Shown: one piece after another, positions 57,007 to 64,000 of the stretch
Position numbering within the stretch: position 1 is the stretch's first letter
Layout of the letters: every line of letters begins with the position of its first letter
Assembly (NCBI GenBank): GCA_023634235.1
Contig: JAMKCF010000018.1
Coordinates: 17,501 to 81,500, forward strand
DNA: 64,000 nucleotides
Reading direction: 5' to 3'
From: Pisaster brevispinus
Lineage: Eukaryota; Echinodermata; Asteroidea; Forcipulatida; Asteriidae
Notes under the pieces: generated by a model
Told to the model about the DNA's origin: nothing
The model's database searches: none
What the model saw: only the letters and a program-made list of their open reading frames with translations
Program-made: the position numbers and the translations under genes

Positions 57007-57146
57007 CTGAAATCAAGAAAGGCAATAGAAATGAGCAATACAAGTTAAGAACAGAACTTCAGAAGTTATACATATATTTACAAAAAAGTTGCATATAAAA
57101 TTACTGTAGTAGTACTACACTTTACTAGTCCCTATACTAGGTAACC

Positions 57147-57920
57147 GGTCACTTCGGCACCTTGCAAACTCGGCACCTTGCAAACTCGGCACCCACAAAC
57201 TCGGCACATGCACAAATACAAATTCGGCACCCGTCGAAAACGGCCGGTTTACCGCTGCGTGGTACATGTAAACATGGAGGTAATTTCATTGATGATTGAT
57301 ACAAATTTTATCTGGAGAAACAGAATTGCTACATTCAAGATCTTTGGACTGTGTGAAAGACCCTGTAGTATTTTTAAAATCTTACACAAAGTGTGACCAC
57401 CTCGTAACCTTTACTTTTAAAGTTTAAAATATACTATGAGCATGTCAAAAGGAAGTTATCATGAGATGATCTTTTGACTAAATTAAATTATGGGGAAAGC
57501 TTCCTCCATATGATTAAATGTAAATCACCAAATAGACCTTCTCCGTGTTAGTCGGATTTTACAGGGACCACAGGCAAAGAACACCAAAGGGACCACGGGC
57601 TTAGCGTTCGCAAATGCCCCTCTATGATGCTACCCTCTTTTCACGTGAAATCCACGTTTGCACCATTGTAAATCTAAATATAGAGAAAGGATTAAAAAAT
57701 CCCTCAATCATTTTTATTGTTTAAGTACATGTACGATACTTTAATTAACCACTTGACACTTCTTACGAAACAGGTAGTGATTGCTTGGTGCCGAGTTTGT
57801 TAATCAAAAATAGGCTGGTGCCGAGTTCGTATGGTGCCGACATTCTTGGTGCTGAGTGGGTGCTGAGTTTGCAAGGTGCCGAGTTTGCAAGGTGCCGAGT
57901 TTGTGGGTGACGAGTTTGCT
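57147..57920. mobile_element. Foldback element, family F5 (AACTCGGCACCTTGC repeats)
   Basis: The left arm starts GGTCACTTCGGCACCTTGC with 15-16-bp units to about 57,235. The right arm has inverted units (GCAAGGTGCCGAGTTT) from about 57,788 to 57,915. The body is AT-rich and non-coding. Left end resembles F2 and F3. The right end is irregular and no target duplication was identified. Lies just upstream of the SR coding exon a. Confidence 0.7.
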
Positions 57921-57973
57921 ACGTACTACTATTACGAGTACGTACCTACCTCTCTAGAGGAGTACTGACTGAG

Positions 57974-59877
57974 GATGTCAGACAACTCGTCCGTTTGACA
58001 ACTCGACAGTCTGACAACTCGACGGGTCAGACAACTCGTCCGGTCGGACATCTCAAAAGTTTTACAACTCGCCAGTGAGACAACTCGACGGAGTGCCAAG
58101 ACAAGTCGACGGTGAAGTCGACGGGTGAATAGGGTTTGTTTTCGCGGCCGTAACCACCAATAACTGTTTCGGTTCAACTTGCCATTGGTTAATCACTGGT
58201 CATGATAGCTCCTATTAACGCCAACTCCATTGAGGAAACTGGAATGTTGCATTGGGAATAGAGCCTTGTTAATTACATCTCTGATTTGATTGACAGTTTT
58301 TTTCAAATGTTGTCGTGACCTGAACAATTTTTATGACAGGAATATCCCGAAGATTTTTTAATATTTTCTTTAGCACACACTTCTTCACTGGCATAACACT
58401 ACAAAAATAAAACTACTTGGTAATAAAGAGCTAAATATATTTAAATTCGAAATAGATATTGTTGAATTAAATGAGTCTGCAAATCGATTGGAATTGCACA
58501 AAACATTATTTGAGTCATGCTTTGCCCAATCTCCAGTGACATAATATCCTGCCGCCAGTGGCCCTCAGTCACGTCGCCAAAACTAAAGGAAAAATTTTAG
58601 AGGGGGCCACGGGGATGCACCATTTTGTATGGGGCACTTCTGGCCAATTAAAACTTTAGTTTCCGTTTGCACAAATCATTTTGTCATTATTTTCCCTTTT
58701 ACAGTCGACTCTCGTTAATACGAGGTCCGCCGGAATGGCCCTTTTTCCTCGTATTATCCGAACCTCGTCTTAAACGCAGTGCACTATTTACACGTACATG
58801 TACATGTACACTGTATACACACGTCGTCATAGTGCATGCACTACACACGTGTCTAGGCTAGAACGGTTTGCTTCCTAGTACATGTAGTATTCTTACGAGC
58901 ATCCTGTTCACAAAAATATTAATGATAAATGCATTTTGTTTTACTATGATCATAGAAATTTAATATTTTGTATAACTCAAGATAAAAATCATAGCAAATT
59001 CATGTCAAACTTGCCGTTCATATGACCATGATGTGACAGATTCGATACTGTGTAGCGCCTATGCTGAACGTTGTTTTCGCTGGTAGCCGTCAGCGTGTAA
59101 GCGAAGTAGCATATCAAGCATAAGTTACCAGCGAAATGTTTCTGGTTTTCGGATCAGACAGAACCGTGTAGCCGGTCCGATCCGATAAATAGTTTGGCAT
59201 CAAGAATGTTATTTCCGAACCTTGACTGAAGGGTAAGCTTTTACGGAACAATTATTTTCAGATCTCGCTACAAAAGTATGAAAAACATTACATTTTGTCA
59301 TCATGGGGCCGCAAAGATACCTCGTATTATCCGCGTTCTCGTTACGATCGTGCTCGTATCTTCCGTTTTTTAAGACATTGAAACACGCATGGGACAGTTC
59401 GGGACCAGTGAAATACCTCGTATTAACCGGCGTCTCATATCTTCCGAGCTCGTATTAATGAGAGTCGACTGTATATATAGGTAGGCCTATTATAAGCTGC
59501 CCGCTCATAGAGTTCCGCCCCGCCCCAAGGCCCGGCACGTGAATGACCCCATGCACACCCGCCAACGGACGGGACGGCTGAGGGTGTGTCGCTTTGCGTT
59601 TGTCCCCCACCCCCGGGGACGCCTGTGCCCAGTCACTCACAGTGCGTTCATCCCCATGCCGGGCGGCCGGGCCGTGCGGACAGCTATCTTCTAGCTGTCA
59701 TACAAATCCTCCTTTTACCAGAATGATTTGAACTCCATCCGTCGAACTGTCTGATCAAAAGTCGACTTGTCTGACAGTTTTGCGAATCAGCCGTCGAGTT
59801 GTCTGACCGGACGAGTTGCCTGACCCGTCGAGTTGTCAAACTCTCGAGTTGTCAAACGGACGAGTTGTCTGAACCCC
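57974..59877. mobile_element. Foldback element F4, full second copy
   Basis: Reverse orientation relative to 20,555-22,294. Ends GATGTCAGACAACTCG and CGAGTTGTCTGAACCCC. CTGACTGAG flanks both sides (57,965-57,973 and 59,878-59,886), a 9-bp target duplication. Inner parts match the first copy: GGACGCCTGTGCCCAGTCAC near 59,617 and TTTAGTTTCCGTTTGCACAA near 58,657. It hosts a pogo-like element at 58,702-59,471. No coding capacity. Confidence 0.9.
58702..59471. mobile_element. 770-bp pogo/Tigger-like non-autonomous element
   Basis: Terminal repeats CAGTCGACTCTCGTTAATAC and GTATTAATGAGAGTCGACTG (one mismatch), flanked by TA on both sides (58,700-58,701 and 59,472-59,473). CAGTCGACTCTCGTTAAT-type ends and TA duplications are typical of pogo/Tigger-group Tc1-mariner elements. 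The inside repeats CCTCGTATTATCCG near both ends. No transposase frame remains. The first F4 copy lacks it. Confidence 0.85.
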
Positions 59878-59902
59878 CTGACTGAGTGATATAGTGTTAG
59901 GC

Positions 59903-60424
59903 GTTAATGGTCACTTCGTACCCAAGTCACTTCATACCCAAGTCACTTCGTACCTAAGTCACTTCGTACCCAAAATATCATACCCAGGTCACTTCGTACC
60001 AAAGTCACTTCGTACCTCAATTGTCTGCCGGCAGTCTTGACAATAGACCTGATTAAACCAAATCACCGTCATTCGGCGGCGTCTATGATCGAAGAGATAT
60101 TAATTTTTTGGTTGATGATTGGTTGACAAAAATATACGCTGGATCCTTCCAATGTCTACAAAAAGCCTCTCCGAAGCCATTGATTGATGTTATTCTGTTT
60201 CAAGACTCAAGAATTTTTCCAGCTTTTGAAGAATTTTCCAGCTTAAAATTTGTTTTTTGCCCACAATAAATTCAACCAAAATAAGGGAATCTTTTCTGCT
60301 CACAACTCCACTTAAAGTTAAACACAATCGTACCCAAGTACGCCATATCATATGCGTATGATTTGACATGGGTACGAAGTGACTTGGGTACGAAGTGACT
60401 TGGGTACAAAGTGACCGACATTCA
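59903..60424. mobile_element. Foldback element F2, copy iv
   Basis: Left arm AATGGTCACTTCGTACCC and 16-bp units. Right arm units end AAAGTGACCGACATTC. TGTTAGGC flanks both sides (59,895-59,902 and 60,425-60,432), an 8-bp target duplication. The body (TTGTCTGCCGGCAGTC, ATGATTGGTTGACAAAAATA) matches copy i in reverse. No coding capacity. Confidence 0.88.
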
Positions 60425-60432
60425 TGTTAGGC

Positions 60433-63400
60433 AGCTAAATAATAAAATTAATATTAAATCTTAGTTTTATTTTAAAAAAAGTAATTATAAATATTATTAT
60501 AAAAACACTCCAAACCTGATTGAAATCGGAACCGGATTTTTTTCTTTAGTGTAACACTAACACTAACTAAATAGTAACACTGTTAGTGTTACAGCACTAA
60601 CACTCAACAGTCATTTTGATGCAACTCAACTTTTGCTACCACTGTAACGAGATAAGTCGACACCCAATTTCATCAACAGTTGGACGAGTCGACCTGTATC
60701 AAGACGGCTCGACTTTACACTTTGTATAAATTGTACATGCGAAAATTAGACCACAAGATTAATGTATTTCATTCCTCAATAGTCCCACGAAACACCAATC
60801 CAAATCACTAAGCACGTGTGAAACAAAGCATCTAAAGAAATGCTACTTTTTTACCTGAATATTTAAGATTAAAGGACAGAAATCATTTAACCTACCCCTC
60901 TTCCTTTTCCACGCAACAGAGAGAGTCACTCGATCGTTCGTTTTAAGAGAAATACTTAGGGGGGAGGCCTAAAGCAGGGTACCAGTGGCTTATTTTTTCT
61001 TTTTTTCTTGGCTAGAACCACCATTGATCAATGGCTAGACTTGATTTCAAGTCTGAGATCGCGGTTATTCCTCGGCATCAGCCACGAAAAACGCCCCCAC
61101 AGTTAGCTATCACCACAGACATATCACATAATTAGAAATAAGACACAGTTAAAGTAGATTTATATTTTATTTGGATGTACTGTAATTAAGCATCACTTAG
61201 AGGACATTTTGTTCAGGAATTTATAATCATAAAACAACTAAGTACAACTTACAAGACGTACCTAAAGAGTTATTACAAAGCAGGGGGGTTGAGGGAAACC
61301 TTAATTTATAAAGACAAATATTTGTCCACAGTATGTTTGTTTTTAAATTCCAATTTTATAAACAAACAATTAACTGAACAAAAAAATCATATACAAACAT
61401 AAAATTTTGGAATATTTCTATTGTTGTTGTTTCACTTTTTAAACGCGCCCCTACATGGTAAATGGATCAAGCCGAACGGTAGCCCATGAGGGGTCAATTA
61501 CTTATCCACCGCATTGATCAAAGGTCGGCGCACCATAGTTACAACTTATACAAAAGCTGCCGCCATATCAACAGGTGGAAGCAGTACAGGTGTTTGGGAT
61601 TAAAACATCAGAAGCCGTCATGTAAATACTGCCTGGATCTGAAGGATAATCTCCTCGAAAAACTTTAAGTGTACGAAGCATTGAGTTATTCTTTTTGTTT
61701 CAGATTTGTCTTTGTTGGACGGAATTATACAGCATCAGCAGTGAGCAGGACTATTTATTACTAAGTAAGTATATAGGCCTACTGACTACTGTCACTTTTA
61801 CTGAGTAAGTTTCCATGTTGATTTGTTGTAAATAAATAATTAAAAAACTGTAGAAAGATCACGACACGAGTGACGTGTCTGAGATTAATTGTTTATATTG
61901 GTTGAACCCTTCATTTTACTTAAAATTCAGTTCCAACTTCAACCAAGTGTTTGTATATTTACTACATAAATGTTTAGAACGTCATGGGTATTCCAGACAG
62001 GACAACTCATAAAGAATAGAAATAACTACTTTATTAACCAACAAAAACTTAAGGACCTATCTTTATGGTATTATTATGCAAAAATAGTGAGTGGCCCGAC
62101 GTTTCGACTGAGTACAGTCTAATTCTCAAAGACTATAATTTAGAATACGTAACTGGGAATTAGTTGGAAATTCAATGGCTACACAATTCTGCATCCTACG
62201 TGATGGGTATACCATGGAGGTAAAATGGGTACACCAAGACAGTAGTAGTACTACACTAGTTCAGTAAGAAGGGGTATTACTTTTGCCTACTTGGGCGATG
62301 TTTGTTTCTTTTGTTGAATTTTTTTACTTTAAAGGAATACAGCGCCCCAACTTTTTTTAAGGACTGCACGCCGGGGCAACTGAAATGCAGTCAGTCACTG
62401 TTGATGTGGGCAGCTGTTGGGAGGGCAACTGTTTTGGAGGGCTGGACTAGCAATCAGCCTATCTTGGACATGTTTGCGCGGAATTGACCATGACCAGTAT
62501 GGCATCTGTTTAATCATCACCAAGCTGCTCTGGGCAGGTGACATCCAAGTGGCTTGTTTTTTGTGGCTTGGTTATTCAATATAGCCATGTGCAGCATTAA
62601 TGTAGACTTTGAACAGTAAATACATTGTGTGTTAGGCCTAAGTAACACATTTAAATTCTTTGTGAAAAAGGAATAATATAAAGACCTGAGCCTAAGAAAA
62701 TTTAAATTACTGTGTTTATGTTGTATATTTTTGTTTTTATAATTAGTTTTTTGGGGTTACACTTGCACCGATGTGTATTAAGCAATGGTTAGCTAAGCAG
62801 TTTGACTCCTTAGCAGTGGGTACCACAACAATTTTAAATAGATGCCAGTGTTGTCCAGAAGTGCCAGCAGCCAGCGATTTCGCCGGCTACTCGGTCACTT
62901 GCTGCCTACTTTTTCAGGTTTTTTTTTTTTTTTTTTTTTTTCAATTCCCCCCAGTTGTCCCCCAAGCTAAAGTACTGTATGAATGAAAAAAATACATTTA
63001 TAAGAAAATAAATTAAAACAATTTCTACCATACAATTCAGTTTCCATTCCTGCGCCGCGCTGTAGGCCCTACTCTATTTACATGCAATGCATTACAGGCG
63101 TCAAGTTATCCCATCCATCCGGCCACGAAGCCTGTAAGGTCCTACCATCTTCACCTAGCCTAATCAAATAACGTATTTGCCTCAGTTAACGTCCAAGCTC
63201 TTACCAAAGTTATGCCTAGTGTACATGTATGCTTTGTTGTACCGGCTCCCTCCTATACATGTAGTTCGGGTGTGCAAAGTATTACTATATGAATTAACTT
63301 TTTGCTACATTATAAAGCAATCTAATAAAAACCAAGTAACAATAAATAAGAGCGGGGTTTTAGCAGGGCCATTCTTATTCTGAAGCAAAGACTACCACGG

Positions 63401-63470
63401 TTGCAAGTTGCACTGTTTCCTGATCTTGGTACGTATATAGCGCATCGGCACGGCATGAAAGTGGTTGTTC
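60433..63470. other. Non-coding or unassigned stretch
   Basis: AT-rich with GC-richer islands near 61,050-61,110 and 61,480-61,660. A GTTAGTGTTA/TAACACTAAC hairpin is near 60,551-60,592. GGCCCGACGTTTCGACTGAG near 62,093 resembles flanks of Penelope-like and other retroelements. A lone 124-bp-hairpin arm is at about 62,765 and a T run at 62,920-62,941. Short frames (for example 61,486-61,668) have no support. An upstream exon or promoter of the SR gene could lie here. Confidence 0.4.
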
Positions 63471-63489
63471 CTTGCTCTCCGAGTTGAGG

Positions 63490-63732
63490 ATGTCAAATCG
63501 TAAGAGAAAGGTGCCGGCGACAGTGGATGATTCAATGGATGACTCCAGAAATTGCTCAGATTGCACCAGAGAGCATCTAGAATCAAACATTTCCGGGGCC
63601 CTTGGGCGGGCCCCGGACCCCACACCGAAAGGACAACACTTTGCTGTATGCACTCGTTCATTCCAGACCTTTGACAAAACCGGCTACTTAAATTTTTTCA
63701 CCTGCTACTTCAAAATCTCTGGACAACCCTGA
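63490..63732 (+). CDS. Possible first exon or small gene
   Basis: An ATG opens a frame reading MSNRKRKVPATVDDSMDDSR then NCSDCTREHLESNISGALGR, with a basic nuclear-localisation-like start and acidic stretch. The region is GC-richer than its surroundings. The later part (after about residue 50) is less convincing and may be intron. Overlapping minus-strand frames of similar length exist. No homologue recognised. Confidence 0.2.
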   Translation: MSNRKRKVPATVDDSMDDSRNCSDCTREHLESNISGALGRAPDPTPKGQHFAVCTRSFQTFDKTGYLNFFTCYFKISGQP

Positions 63733-64000
63733 TCAGATGCTAGTGTTTTATTTAATTTTTCATTGTGGGACCTGACCTGCTGCTAAGGATTCAATCTCTA
63801 CTCCGCGGCAGTAGGATAAATAGCAAGACAAGTTCTGAAGAAGAAATCTACTCAGCAAAGTAGCCATACACATGGTGTTACTGCAAACTGCATACCAGCA
63901 ATACATTTTGATAGCACAGTGCTTTCCCAAGTGACTTTATATTCACAGGAACCACTTTGGTGGGATTCTAGAGCCATTCTAGAAAAATGATGCAACTACC

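Noticed and set aside
61000..61110. GC-rich patch with small hairpins (CTTGATTTCAAG, CCATTGATCAATGG), considered as a small nuclear RNA
   Set aside because: Compared mentally with U1, U2, U4, U5 and minor snRNAs; no conserved core (Sm site, pairing elements) was convincing.
62085..62160. GGCCCGACGTTTCGACTGAG with CTCAAAGA, resembling flanks of Penelope-like and other retroelements
   Set aside because: Too short and no coding sequence nearby; kept only as a note in the stretch description.

Overview
The window looks like the edge of a ribosomal DNA array in a marine invertebrate animal. The rRNA genes are eukaryotic, the protein genes have GT-AG introns, and the intergenic DNA is AT-rich and full of small inverted-repeat elements. 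Long terminal arms built from 13-17 bp direct repeats with 8-9 bp target duplications recall the TU foldback elements of sea urchins. An echinoderm, or a related deuterostome, is therefore my best guess; it is an inference.

Left part (1-9,050): one rDNA unit on the minus strand: the 28S 5' part (cut by the window start), ITS2, 5.8S, ITS1, complete 18S and a 5' ETS with a 101-bp tandem repeat. Upstream lie intergenic-spacer repeats with three copies of a TATA/G-rich motif that could be one gene promoter and two spacer promoters. No second 28S 3' end follows, so this seems to be the outermost unit of an array, or an orphan unit.

Middle (9,050-41,170): a CR1-like LINE remnant and foldback elements, then a segmental duplication repeated nearly three times (about 11,310-24,690, 24,790-36,930 and 37,229-41,170; period about 12.8 kb). 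Each copy carries the last two exons of an unrecognised gene, a 124-bp hairpin and (copies 1 and 2) an array of spacer-like units that keep the rDNA spacer body and hairpin but have lost the candidate promoter. They also carry a spacer tail module, a 95-bp palindrome and nested foldback elements. Copy differences (an 811-bp insertion missing from copy 3, an extra spacer unit in copy 2, deletions at short homologies) let the order of events be read.

Right part (41,170-64,000): two copies of a retroelement 3' tail, two candidate exons of an unknown plus-strand gene, and one clear minus-strand gene, an SRSF3/SRSF7-type splicing factor in five coding exons (56,980 down to 47,667; 345 residues). 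Its introns and upstream region hold several small DNA elements whose target duplications can be read directly, plus further foldback elements (57.1-60.4 kb). From 60.4 kb to the end I see no firm gene.

Five foldback families share one design and three share a GGTCA-C/ATTCG or GGTCAACTCG-type left terminus. One insertion is proven inside the window by an occupied site and an empty site.
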